A DNA stretch of 32,322 nucleotides. It comes from Bacillus sp. AFS041924 (GTDB lineage: Bacteria; Bacillota; Bacilli; Bacillales; Bacillaceae_G). Positions within the stretch are counted from its first letter, which is position 1; the number at the start of each line of letters is the position of its first letter. The translations under genes and the position numbers were made by a program. Location: positions 1-32,322 of the forward strand of contig NZ_NULG01000002.1 in NCBI RefSeq assembly GCF_002577195.1, written 5' to 3'. A model generated the notes under the pieces. That model saw only the letters and a list, made by a program, of their open reading frames with translations, did no database searches and was not told the DNA's origin. Of the stretch, positions 1 to 8,067 are shown piece after piece.

Positions 1-20
1 TTTATATTTCAACACTTTGA

Positions 21-48
21 GCGTGTTTAAATAACACGCTTCTTTTTT
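21..48 (+). terminator. Rho-independent terminator
   Basis: A perfect 7-bp stem (GCGTGTT / AACACGC) with a 5-nt loop is followed by a T-rich tail. It ends transcription from a gene upstream of the window and insulates the methyltransferase gene. Confidence 0.85.
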
Positions 49-124
49 ATGGTTAGACTGTGCTATTTTTAAACGGTATGATAAAGATACTTACAAAATA
101 TATGTTCAGAATGGTCGTGGGAGA

Positions 125-733
125 ATGGACGATAAATATTATGATGATTTACTAAATATAAAAACTGAAGGTGATCAAAAAGGATTTAATGAATCATTTC
201 ATTATCATCGATATGAGCCAACACCTTATAGTGCTCTAGAACAATTATTTAATCAATACACTATTTCAAGCAATGATCGAATAGTTGACTTCGGATGTGG
301 AAAAGGGAGACTAAACTTCTATATTAATAGCTTATTTAATGTTACTGTAGTTGGCATTGAGATGAATGAAAGTTATTTTGATGAGGCTATTGAGAATAAA
401 AAGAATTACATAAAGAAAAAAAAGATGAGTGAAGCCAAAATCTTGTTTTATTGCTGCTTGGCCGAAGATTATCAAATTAATACACTGGATAATCGTTTCT
501 ATTTTTTTAATCCATTTTCAATCCAAATTTTTATGAATATCATTAAGAATATTTTAATTTCAGTCGAGCGATCAAAACGAGAAGTTGAAATTATTTTGTA
601 TTATAGTTCTGATGACTATGTTTACTTTTTGGAAAAACAAACCGCCTTTGAATTAAAGCAAGAGATTAAATTGCAAGCTGCTTATAAAAAAAATCAATAT
701 GAAAGATTTTTAATCTATCGATTAACTTACTAA
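125..733 (+). CDS. class I SAM-dependent methyltransferase-like protein
   Basis: A 202-residue cytosolic protein predicted to bind S-adenosylmethionine. Motif I is clear at residues 53-62 (IVDFGCGKGR), followed about 15 residues later by the acidic strand-2 end (VVGIEM, 75-80), the usual ribose-binding position. The rest of the Rossmann-like core is visible, including a strand near FNPFS and an ILYYSS strand. The methyl acceptor cannot be told from the sequence. The start is the only in-frame ATG, but its ribosome site is weak: GTGGGAG lies only 2-3 nt before ATG. It stands alone between a terminator and a gene with its own ribosome site. Confidence 0.7.
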   Translation: MDDKYYDDLLNIKTEGDQKGFNESFHYHRYEPTPYSALEQLFNQYTISSNDRIVDFGCGKGRLNFYINSLFNVTVVGIEMNESYFDEAIENKKNYIKKKKMSEAKILFYCCLAEDYQINTLDNRFYFFNPFSIQIFMNIIKNILISVERSKREVEIILYYSSDDYVYFLEKQTAFELKQEIKLQAAYKKNQYERFLIYRLTY

Positions 734-817
734 ATTTTTTAGATTCAAGGATTTATTTGCCTTTATGGAGAATTTTTACAGTAGTGTAAATTAAATTGTC
801 GGAAGGAAGCGTACGCA

Positions 818-1915
818 TTGTATAACAAAAACATTAATCCCTTTTTTGAATCATTTAAAAATACAAATCAACAATTAGCAGGTCACGGATTTAGAAATGT
901 TCAAATACTAAAAGATGCACTAAATGACTTTAGTGGTAATGAAGAAAGTGATCAGTACGGAGCAGGTAATTTTATTGAAGATTTTCAAGTGAAAATGGCA
1001 GAGTTTTTAGGAAAGGAATCAGCAGTATTTTTTCCTAGTGGTACAATGGCTCAGCAAATCGCATTACGAATTTGGTGTGACCAAAAAGGAATTAATAAAG
1101 TCGCTTACCATCCTTTGTCACATCTAGAAATTCATGAAGAAGATGGATTGAAGAAGCTACATAATATACAGCCTATTTTACTAGCAGATAAAAGTCGTGT
1201 TATTGAGCTAGAAGATGTTTTAGCAATGGGTGAAGAAATCTCTTGTTTATTGCTAGAATTACCACAAAGAGAAATTGGTGGCCAATTACCAACGTATGAA
1301 ACATTAGAATCAATTTCCTCATACTGTCGTGAAAAGGGGATAAAATTGCATTTAGATGGTGCTAGATTAATGGAAATTCTCCCATACTATAAAAAGACAG
1401 CTACTGAAGTTTGTAGCTTATTTGATAGTGTGTATATGTCATTTTATAAGGGAATTGGGGGGATTGCAGGAGCGATTCTGGCTGGCGATGCTAATTTTAT
1501 AAATGAATCAAAAATTTGGAAAAGACGACATGGCGGAGATTTAATTAGTCTTTATCCTTATATAATTAGTGCTGATTATAATTTTAATCAAAGAGCAAAT
1601 AGGATGGAACAATATTATAAGAATGCAGTAGAGTTAGCCGAATTGTTTAATAGCTGTTACGTAATTCATACAGTCCCTACTGTTCCTGTTTCCAATATGT
1701 TTCATGTACATTATAATGCACCGATTGAAAAGATTAAACATATCATCCAATCTATTCAGGAGGAAACAAAAATTGGCATTACTGGTAACTTAAGACCAGT
1801 TAATGAGGAAGTTTGTTATTGCGAAATTAGTATTGGAGATCAGTATTCAACAATCTCTAAAGAGGCTCTCCACGGTTTATTTAAGAAATTAAATGATGAA
1901 ATGAAATCACTTTAA
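818..1915 (+). CDS. threonine aldolase / beta-eliminating lyase family PLP enzyme
   Basis: A fold-type I PLP enzyme of 365 residues, close to the usual low-specificity threonine aldolase length (about 340-360). The N-terminal half carries the substrate/PLP-pocket region (FFPSGTMAQQIALR). HLDGARLME at 178-186 supplies the Asp (D180) that pairs with the PLP ring nitrogen. SFYKGIGG contains the likely Schiff-base lysine, K211. The family cleaves beta-hydroxy amino acids such as threonine to glycine plus an aldehyde. The motif around the lysine differs from classical LtaE (often SKGLG), so the preferred substrate may differ. The start is TTG, supported by GGAAGGAAG about 10 nt upstream. The next gene follows after 34 nt and may be cotranscribed. 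Confidence 0.75.
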   Translation: MYNKNINPFFESFKNTNQQLAGHGFRNVQILKDALNDFSGNEESDQYGAGNFIEDFQVKMAEFLGKESAVFFPSGTMAQQIALRIWCDQKGINKVAYHPLSHLEIHEEDGLKKLHNIQPILLADKSRVIELEDVLAMGEEISCLLLELPQREIGGQLPTYETLESISSYCREKGIKLHLDGARLMEILPYYKKTATEVCSLFDSVYMSFYKGIGGIAGAILAGDANFINESKIWKRRHGGDLISLYPYIISADYNFNQRANRMEQYYKNAVELAELFNSCYVIHTVPTVPVSNMFHVHYNAPIEKIKHIIQSIQEETKIGITGNLRPVNEEVCYCEISIGDQYSTISKEALHGLFKKLNDEMKSL

Positions 1916-1949
1916 AATCCAAATAAAAATAAAAAGGAGTTTGAATTAC

Positions 1950-2348
1950 ATGCAGAAAATTACCACGTTTTTAATGTTTGAAGGACAAGCAGAAGAGGCA
2001 ATGAATTTTTATATGTCTTTATTTAAAGATTCAGAGGTTTTAAATATCACACGCTATGGAGCAGATATGGGTGAGTTTGAAGGGAAAGTTATACATGCTA
2101 CTTTCACATTAAATGGCCAACAATTTATGTGTATTGATAGTACTGTTAAACACAAATTTACGTTTACACCAGCTGTTTCATTATATGTGACTTGTGAAAC
2201 AAATGAAGAAATCGAAAATGCATACGAAAAATTAAGTCAAGGTGGAGCAGTATTAATGCCTCTACAGTCATATCCATTCAGTGAAAAATTCGTATGGGTG
2301 AGTGATAAATATGGTGTATCTTGGCAATTAACTCTTGTGAAAAAATAA
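1950..2348 (+). CDS. PhnB-like VOC-fold protein (glyoxalase superfamily)
   Basis: A protein of about 132 residues of the PhnB/YjdN-type VOC family. The opening (ITTFLMFEGQAEEAMNFYMSLF), then ATFTLNGQQFMCIDS, and the ending WVSDKYGVSWQLTL are the characteristic family blocks. Members are often annotated as 3-demethylubiquinone methyltransferase-like, but most have no proven activity. An in-frame TTG at 1941 sits 1 nt after the AAGGAG site at 1934-1939, too close for use; ATG 1950 at 10-nt spacing is the better start. A strong terminator follows, so it is probably the last gene of a transcript with the PLP enzyme. Confidence 0.8.
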   Translation: MQKITTFLMFEGQAEEAMNFYMSLFKDSEVLNITRYGADMGEFEGKVIHATFTLNGQQFMCIDSTVKHKFTFTPAVSLYVTCETNEEIENAYEKLSQGGAVLMPLQSYPFSEKFVWVSDKYGVSWQLTLVKK

Positions 2349-2360
2349 ATAATAAGAACA

Positions 2361-2393
2361 AAAATCGTGTCGTTACTATGACACGATTTTTTT
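2361..2393 (+). terminator. Rho-independent terminator
   Basis: An 11-bp perfect stem (AAAATCGTGTC / GACACGATTTT) with an 8-nt loop runs into a T-tract. It lies 13 nt after the PhnB-like gene. Confidence 0.92.
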
Positions 2394-2498
2394 ATACTCT
2401 TAACAAATCAGATAATATTTTTATAATTTCAAGTTTAAAAACAGAAGATTTATTGCAAACTTTTACTATATGAATTTTTATAAAGGTGAGAGTTTGAT

Positions 2499-4721
2499 AT
2501 GAATGAAGTAAATATGATTTGTGAGAATGAATTTGATCTACAATTAATGAATAAATACGCAAGTTTAATGGCGTTAGGAAATGGTTACTTAGGTTTGCGC
2601 TCTTGTCATGAGGAGGATTATGAAGGGCAAACTAGAGGGATGTATGTAGCAGGAATTTACAATCAGTTATCTCCAAGCCAAATGACAAAGATTGTAAATC
2701 TTCCTGATTTAGTTGGAATGGAAATTGAAATCAATGGTGATATTTTTTCAAATGAGAGCGGGCAATTTGAATTTTATGATCGTAAATTAAATATGCTGAC
2801 CGGCGAATTAATCAGAGAAGTAATTTGGAAGAATAAAGACGGAAATCGTTTCCACTTTTTGTTTCAGCGTTTCGTTTCAAAGGATGATTTACATTTATTT
2901 GCTTCAAAAGTGACTGTTACAGCTTTAGATTGTAATGCCTTAATTAAAATAAAAACGGGCATTAATGCGGAGTGTGTCAGTCAAGAGAAGAATGAACTAA
3001 CAGAAGAACTAGTAAAAATACTCGATAAAAGAATTATGCACGGTGTTTATCAAACAACTGAGAGTAACCATAAAATTGCGATTGCAACATCTTGTATTTC
3101 ACCAGATCAGAGTGAAGTTTCATTTTTTGCGCTAAATAATCAGCTTCTGACTTCTATTACACAAGAGCTTGTCGTTGAAAAATCCGTTAAGTTTGAAAAA
3201 ATTAGCTCAATATTTACTTCGAATGATATGTTACGCGAAGAACCAGCTGCAGCTAGTGTTAATACTGTACAGAAATATTTATCAGAGGGCTACGATAAAT
3301 TGAGAGATAGTACGACAATCAAGTGGCAGGATTTTTGGAAACAAAAAAGAATCGAAATTACTTCGAAGGACAAGGCAGATCAACTAGGCATAGATTTTTC
3401 TTTGTACCATATTGAAGCAATGACTCCTATTCATGATGATCGTATGAGTATAGGCTCGAGGGGGTTAACTGGTGAAGGCAATAATGGTTTAATATTTTGG
3501 AATACGGAGATGTTTATTTCACCATTTCACTTATTTACTGAACCAGAAATTTCTAAAAAATTACTTAGATATCGGTATCATCATATTCAGGAAGCGAAAG
3601 CAAATGCATCCTTATCTGGTTATGAGGGGGCATTATTTCCTTGGGCAAGTGCTTTTACTGGAAAAGAAGAATCACTTAAAAGTAGAGAGAACAGTAAGCG
3701 CTCTAATATCGTTCAAAACGCAAAATTGGCCAAAGCGTGTGAGCACGTTGTAGCAGATATTGCATTTTCAGTTGTTCAATACTATGAAAATACGTTAGAT
3801 GAAAGCTTTATGGCTAGTGATGGTCTTGAACTACTTAAAGAAACAGCGAGATTTTGGGTTAGTCGCACGACCGATAAAGGTGGTGATTTGTTTATTAAAA
3901 ATGTCATTGGACCAGATGAATTCACAGAACTAGTAGATAATAACGCGTATACGAATTACATGGCTTTTTTTAATGTGCAGAATGCGATGAATTTTATGGA
4001 TAAATACAATGATCAAGATGCAGAATTAGCCCAAAAATGCAAAGATTTTCTAAAACAATTGTATTTACCACAACCTAATGATGAAAATATCATTCCACAA
4101 GATGATACATTTTTAAGCAAACCTGAAATTGACTTAACGGAATATAGACAATCCATTACAAGTCGGGAAATTTTATTAGATTATTCGCTTGAGGATTTAA
4201 ATGAGTTACAAGTATTAAAACAAGCTGATGTCGTTTTGTTGCTCTATCTTTTCCCAGATTTATTTTCAACTGAAATCGTTAAAAAGAATTTGGAATACTA
4301 TGAAGAGCGTACTGTTCATGATACTCCTATTAGTAAATCAATTCACGCAATTGTTGCTGCAAGATGTGACTATCCAGAGGAAGCTTACCAATTATTTCAA
4401 GAAGGATGTTTAATCGATTTAGGGCCGAATCCAAAATCATCAGATGAAGGAATTCACGCTGCCTCTATGGGAGTTAATTGGTTAGTAACAATTTTTGGTT
4501 TTGCAAATATTTCAATGGACATAAATCGTCTAAAGATTGATCCGAAATTACCTAAGAATTGGGAGAAAATAGCTTTTCCTTTCTTATGGCAAGGATCAAG
4601 ACTTGAGATCACAATTGCCAAACGTACAATTACCATCACAAAGGAATCAGGGCCCCCTGTATCAGTAGAAATTAATGGTGAAACATATAATGTAACAGAA
4701 AAGATAAAAGTTTCTCTATAA
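2499..4721 (+). CDS. glycoside hydrolase family 65 protein (disaccharide phosphorylase)
   Basis: A GH65 enzyme of 740 residues, near full length for the family (about 750-780). Family members reversibly phosphorolyse alpha-glucosides such as maltose, trehalose, kojibiose or nigerose, giving beta-glucose 1-phosphate. The N-terminal half reads as the beta-sandwich domain. FWNTEMF (about 333-339) and GYEGALFPW mark the (alpha/alpha)6 barrel. VIGPDEF places the general acid at E474, followed by the family's DNNAYTN stretch. SISKSIHAIVAAR and DEGIHAASMG correspond to the phosphate-site region. The C-terminus is a short beta domain. The substrate cannot be assigned. No sugar transporter, phosphoglucomutase or LacI regulator lies nearby, so it is an orphan. 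ATG has a good site (AAGGTGAG, 8 nt). Confidence 0.88.
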   Translation: MNEVNMICENEFDLQLMNKYASLMALGNGYLGLRSCHEEDYEGQTRGMYVAGIYNQLSPSQMTKIVNLPDLVGMEIEINGDIFSNESGQFEFYDRKLNMLTGELIREVIWKNKDGNRFHFLFQRFVSKDDLHLFASKVTVTALDCNALIKIKTGINAECVSQEKNELTEELVKILDKRIMHGVYQTTESNHKIAIATSCISPDQSEVSFFALNNQLLTSITQELVVEKSVKFEKISSIFTSNDMLREEPAAASVNTVQKYLSEGYDKLRDSTTIKWQDFWKQKRIEITSKDKADQLGIDFSLYHIEAMTPIHDDRMSIGSRGLTGEGNNGLIFWNTEMFISPFHLFTEPEISKKLLRYRYHHIQEAKANASLSGYEGALFPWASAFTGKEESLKSRENSKRSNIVQNAKLAKACEHVVADIAFSVVQYYENTLDESFMASDGLELLKETARFWVSRTTDKGGDLFIKNVIGPDEFTELVDNNAYTNYMAFFNVQNAMNFMDKYNDQDAELAQKCKDFLKQLYLPQPNDENIIPQDDTFLSKPEIDLTEYRQSITSREILLDYSLEDLNELQVLKQADVVLLLYLFPDLFSTEIVKKNLEYYEERTVHDTPISKSIHAIVAARCDYPEEAYQLFQEGCLIDLGPNPKSSDEGIHAASMGVNWLVTIFGFANISMDINRLKIDPKLPKNWEKIAFPFLWQGSRLEITIAKRTITITKESGPPVSVEINGETYNVTEKIKVSL

Positions 4722-4756
4722 GTGATAGAGAAGGAATAGATTATTGTTATAAAAAT

Positions 4757-4946
4757 AGGCTCTGTTAATATTAATTGTTAATTTTAGTTAAATTCTGGAC
4801 TAATTGAAATGTAAGGTACGAAGACTCCTATGGGAAATGCGGGAAACTTGAGACCCCTAAAGGCTTGCTTAAGGAGACTCAAGTCACGCCCTATGGAAAG
4901 CGAAGTACCTGGAATGGAAAATCAACATTCTTTTTTAACAGGGCCT
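4757..4946 (+). mobile_element. MITE-like interspersed repeat, about 190 bp
   Basis: The ends are imperfect inverted repeats: AGGCTCTGTTAA on the left, and on the right the reverse complement AGGCCCTGTTAA, with similarity continuing for about 29 bp. The interior has nested pairings: GGTAC/GTACC, CTATGGG/CCCTATGG and ACTTGAG/CTCAAGT. It carries no transposase. From memory, sequences with this interior are common intergenic repeats in Bacillaceae. Single ends matching it occur at 12159 and 23064. A 69-codon frame through it is a by-product of the repeat, not a gene. Confidence 0.75.
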
Positions 4947-4958
4947 AAAAATAAAAAA

Positions 4959-5001
4959 ACAAAACAGCAGTCTTTCATTAAGACAATGTTTTGTTTTTTT
5001 A
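4959..5001. terminator. bidirectional terminator
   Basis: ACAAAACA / TGTTTTGT forms the outer stem and GTCTT / AAGAC the inner stem, with A-rich and T-rich flanks on both sides. It probably ends the minus-strand VOC gene and any transcript coming from the left. Confidence 0.75.
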
Positions 5002-5012
5002 TTTATCAAAAT

Positions 5013-5399
5013 CTACTCTTCATACAATTCCAAAGGTAACCCATCAGGATCATGGAAAAATGTAAATCTTTTATTTGTTATCTCATCCATTCGAATTGGT
5101 TCTACATATACACCATTTTGCTTTAAAAATTGAATGCTTTCTTCAATATTAGTTACAGTAAATGCTAAATGACGTAAACCAACTGCTTCAGGATTAGTTT
5201 GTCTCTTTGGAGGGTTAGGAAATGAAAATAACTCAATTTGTCCATTATTTCCAACTCTTAAGTCCAGTTTATACGAGTCTCGATCCTCTCGATACGTTTC
5301 CTTAATTACCTGACAACCTAATAAATCTATGTAAAAATGCTTAGACAATTCATAATTAGCGCAAATAATAGCGACATGGTGGATACTCTTAATCTCCAT
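5013..5399 (-). CDS. VOC family protein (glyoxalase I-like)
   Basis: A metal-dependent VOC-fold protein of 128 residues. The beta-alpha-beta-beta-beta modules start at IHHVAIICANYELSKHFY and LRHLAFTVTNIEESIQFL. The usual metal-ligand positions are present: His in IHHVAI, Glu in IELFSF, His in LRHLAF and Glu in LELYEE. This is the glyoxalase I-like set rather than the antibiotic-binding type, but the substrate is unknown. A longer frame opens 11 codons upstream; the site AAGGAG lies 7 nt before the ATG chosen here, which decides the start. It is monocistronic with its own terminator. Confidence 0.85.
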   Translation of the reverse strand: MEIKSIHHVAIICANYELSKHFYIDLLGCQVIKETYREDRDSYKLDLRVGNNGQIELFSFPNPPKRQTNPEAVGLRHLAFTVTNIEESIQFLKQNGVYVEPIRMDEITNKRFTFFHDPDGLPLELYEE

Positions 5400-5542
5400 C
5401 TTAAAACTCCTTCTTACTTCTAACTTATTCAAACTTTTCCTAGTTTACCATGATTAGTATATTTTTGAAAAAGGAATAGGCTTGGCAGTATAGTTCATAG
5501 GTTTAAGTGGAAAAATGAAAGTTGAACTGTAAATAGATCTTC

Positions 5543-5571
5543 AAAAAAAATAATGGGAATCATCTCCCATT
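5543..5571 (-). terminator. Rho-independent terminator (minus strand)
   Basis: AATGGGA / TCCCATT stem, followed on the minus strand by a run of eight T. It lies just after the small gene at 5585-5803. Confidence 0.85.
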
Positions 5572-5584
5572 AAGTTTTATCAAT

Positions 5585-5803
5585 TTATCTTCTTCTCTTT
5601 TTATCGTCTTTTGCTAAAATTTGTACTTTTTTAATAACCTCTAGTTCAACTAATACATTTACGTGCTTATCATTTATTTGATTAACACTTAATACTTTAC
5701 CTTTGCGACCTTTAATGAAAATAGCATCACCTTCAGAGGGAACATTTTTGAGCAGTTGGTTTAATAGTTCAACGTTTTTCTCAATATAATGAACTACAAT
5801 CAT
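5585..5803 (-). CDS. small basic protein of unknown function
   Basis: A 72-residue cytosolic protein that I do not recognise. It starts with a hydrophobic strand (MIVVHYI), has a central segment rich in beta-type residues (GDAIFIKGRKGKVLSVNQIN, then VNVLVELEVIKKVQIL), and ends in a strongly basic tail (KDDKKRRR). The GDxIxxKGRKGxVLxV pattern suggests a small beta-barrel of the KOW/SH3 kind and possibly nucleic-acid binding, but this is inference. It has a good ribosome site (AGAGGAG, about 10 nt) and its own terminator, which supports a real gene. Confidence 0.65.
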   Translation of the reverse strand: MIVVHYIEKNVELLNQLLKNVPSEGDAIFIKGRKGKVLSVNQINDKHVNVLVELEVIKKVQILAKDDKKRRR

Positions 5804-6011
5804 ATAGCTTCAACTCCTCTAATCTTTCTTATCTTTATACAATATTTAAAATGAAATAAAATAAGAACAAATTTTAGCTGATTATTTAACAATAAAGATT
5901 CATATATTAAACAATATTGGATGAATGTTTTACTTAAAAAACTAATAAATACTTTCTATTTCAAAAATTATTTAATACAATTTAAGAAAATAGCAGATTG
6001 TGAGGGAGCCA

Positions 6012-7046
6012 ATGCATAAGAAAATTTTATCTATAATTGTGATAAGTATGCTTCTTGTAGGATGTCAGCGTGGCGATAAGTCTGTAAAAACTGTTAAAAA
6101 TGAAGATAAAAATCCTTCGAATGAACATGTGATTGATAAAGGAGAAATTGATACGATTTATGCTCCTTTAAATGGGTTACCAATCAGCCAAGCAAGCGAA
6201 CAAAGACCCGTTGCTGTCATGGTTAATAATTATCATTTAGCTAGACCACAAAGTGGATTAAGTAATGCTGACGTTGTTTATGAAATTTTAGCAGAAGGTG
6301 ATATTACAAGATTTCTAGCAATTTTTCAAAGCAATATACCTGATAAAATTGGTCCTGTACGAAGTGCTAGAGATTATTACATTGATTTAGCAAATGGATA
6401 TCATGCATTATTTATCTGTCACGGAAATAGCCCTAAAGCAAAACAAATGATGGATTCTGGGATGATTGACGCTTTAAACGGACTGATTTATGATGGTACA
6501 TTATTTAAAAGAGATAAAACGAGAAAAGCACCTCATAATTCTTATATTTTAAAAGAAGGTATAGAAAAAGGTGTTACTCAAAGACATTACTCATACACTG
6601 AAAAAGTAACTCCATTAGACTTTACGCAGACAGACTTGGTTTTTGATAGCTCATGGAAAAATACATCTGAGGTTTCTATAAGATACTCTCATGACGCTAG
6701 AAATAATGTAACTTATAAGTATTCAAATTCAACAAAACAATTTCAGCGAATTCAAAACGGAATTGTAGCAAAGGATGCCTTAAACGGCAAAGAGCTCCAA
6801 ATTAAGAATATTGTAATCGTTGAAGCTAGCCATAAAGTGATCGATAAAACAGGCCGACGTGCAATTGATATCGAACATGGTGGAAAAGGCTATTATATTG
6901 TTGATGGAAAATACATGGATATTCAATGGAAAAACGTAGATGGGAGAGTCATTCCGTTTAGACTAGATGGAACTGAAATAAAGCTTTCTCCAGGTCAAAC
7001 TTGGATAAACTTTGTCCCAGCATTAAAGGATGTAACAATCAAATAG
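6012..7046 (+). CDS. yerB: DUF3048 lipoprotein (YerB family)
   Basis: A lipoprotein of 344 residues. Basic residues, a hydrophobic stretch and a lipobox (LLVGC) put the lipidated cysteine at residue 18, so it is anchored outside the cytoplasmic membrane. The mature part shows the two DUF3048 segments: PLNGLPISQASEQRPVAVMVNNYHLARPQSGL followed by IGPVRSARDYYIDLA, and a C-terminal segment with RRAIDIEHGGKGYYIVDGKYMDIQWKN. The family's biochemical role is unknown. An in-frame GTG lies at 6000, but GAGGGAG at 6002-6008 is a ribosome site for ATG 6012, so the latter is used. It stands alone with a terminator. Confidence 0.85.
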   Translation: MHKKILSIIVISMLLVGCQRGDKSVKTVKNEDKNPSNEHVIDKGEIDTIYAPLNGLPISQASEQRPVAVMVNNYHLARPQSGLSNADVVYEILAEGDITRFLAIFQSNIPDKIGPVRSARDYYIDLANGYHALFICHGNSPKAKQMMDSGMIDALNGLIYDGTLFKRDKTRKAPHNSYILKEGIEKGVTQRHYSYTEKVTPLDFTQTDLVFDSSWKNTSEVSIRYSHDARNNVTYKYSNSTKQFQRIQNGIVAKDALNGKELQIKNIVIVEASHKVIDKTGRRAIDIEHGGKGYYIVDGKYMDIQWKNVDGRVIPFRLDGTEIKLSPGQTWINFVPALKDVTIK

Positions 7047-7057
7047 AGCGATTTTAT

Positions 7058-7089
7058 AGCAGATAATTGTTTAAGTTATCTGCTTTTTA
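7058..7089 (+). terminator. Rho-independent terminator
   Basis: A 9-bp perfect stem (AGCAGATAA / TTATCTGCT) followed by TTTTT, 12 nt after the YerB-like gene. Confidence 0.88.
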
Positions 7090-7121
7090 ATTTGAATGAA
7101 AAAGTCGAACAGTTTGTGAAC

Positions 7122-7234
7122 ATCGCTTGAATAATGAGGAAAGTGGCTTAATTAAATGGAGAAGTGGCTCAATTAATGAGGAAAGTGGCTTAATTATGAT
7201 GAGAGCGGCTCCATTAATAGTAAATGTCGCATAA
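7122..7234 (+). repeat. array of six degenerate repeats, 21-bp period
   Basis: Units with core GTGGCTTAATTAATGAGGAA recur at 7122, 7143, 7164, 7185, 7205 and 7226. The spacing is 21 bp except one step of 20. The first and last units are the most diverged. One frame stays open across the array and reads as seven-residue repeats (NEESGLI-like), but it has no ribosome site. The array lies between a terminator and the pentapeptide gene, and it covers an in-frame ATG at 7224 that could be mistaken for that gene's start. Confidence 0.85.
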
Positions 7235-7319
7235 CAATTCTATGTTTGACCAAAAAAATCTACGATGTTACGATAAAAATTATTATTCGTTTATTTCTAG
7301 CATGAAGGGGGGAGTGAAT

Positions 7320-8030
7320 GTGGCTGAAAAATTTGAAAACATAGGATTAGTAGAAGATCGGTATAAAAATCTAAAAGCGGACTGTGAGAGCTGCTTTGGC
7401 TTATGCTGTGTTGCATTACCATTTGCTGCTTCGGCTGACTTTGCTAATGATAAAATTGCTGGAAAACCATGTTATAATTTACAATCTGACTATCGATGTG
7501 GAGTTCATAATAATTTAAGAGAATTAGGTTTCAAGGGATGTACTGTTTTTGATTGCTTTGGTGCGGGACAAAAAGTATCACAAGTAACCTTCAATGGAAA
7601 CGATTGGCGACAAAATCCTGAATTAGCCAATGAGATGTATGAAGTATTTCCGAAAATGAAGCAGCTTCATGAAATGCTTTGGTATTTAAATGAAAGTCTG
7701 ATACTTACTGCTGCAAGTGAGATTCATCATGACATAAAAACAATATTAGAAGAAACTGAAAGATTAACACAAATGGATGCTAAGTTCATATTAAACTTAG
7801 ACATTATACTACACCGTACAAAAGTTAACTCTGTACTTTTACGTGCAAGTGAACAATCAAGGGCAGAGGCTTTAAATAAATTTAAAAACAATAAGAAGTT
7901 GCGAGATGCTAATTTGAGTGGAGCGGATCTTACGGGCTGTATCTTTCTAACTCAAGCTCAAATTAACTCAGCAAAGGGAGATTATCATACGAAAATACCA
8001 GTGACACTTAGAAGACCGTCACATTGGTGA
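7320..8030 (+). CDS. cysteine-rich pentapeptide-repeat protein
   Basis: About 236 residues. The N-terminal part is rich in cysteine: CESCFGLCC, then single Cys in KPCYNL, YRCGVH, KGCTVF and FDCFGAG, eight in total, which looks like a metal or Fe-S binding cluster. A helical middle follows. Near the C-terminus is a short pentapeptide run (ANLSGADLTGCIF) and the ending LTQAQINSAKGDYHTKIPVTL..PSHW that is common to pentapeptide proteins. The function is unknown. The start is GTG 7320, preceded by AAGGGGGG at 7 nt. An upstream ATG at 7224 lies inside the repeat array and has no ribosome site, so it is not used. Confidence 0.75.
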   Translation: MAEKFENIGLVEDRYKNLKADCESCFGLCCVALPFAASADFANDKIAGKPCYNLQSDYRCGVHNNLRELGFKGCTVFDCFGAGQKVSQVTFNGNDWRQNPELANEMYEVFPKMKQLHEMLWYLNESLILTAASEIHHDIKTILEETERLTQMDAKFILNLDIILHRTKVNSVLLRASEQSRAEALNKFKNNKKLRDANLSGADLTGCIFLTQAQINSAKGDYHTKIPVTLRRPSHW

Positions 8031-8037
8031 AACAAAA

Positions 8038-8067
8038 AAAATGAACCTTTTTTTAATGGTTCATTTT
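8038..8067. terminator. bidirectional terminator between convergent genes
   Basis: AAATGAACC / GGTTCATTT stem with a T-rich loop, T-tract to the right and A-tract to the left. The last codons and stop of the minus-strand membrane gene lie inside the hairpin, so one structure serves both genes. Confidence 0.85.

Noticed and set aside
1941-1949. TTG start for the PhnB-like gene
   Set aside because: Its distance to the AAGGAG site is 1 nt; ATG 1950 fits the ribosome site and the family N-terminus.
4830-5039. 69-codon protein-coding gene
   Set aside because: It lies across the 190-bp palindromic repeat and the following terminator, and has no ribosome site.
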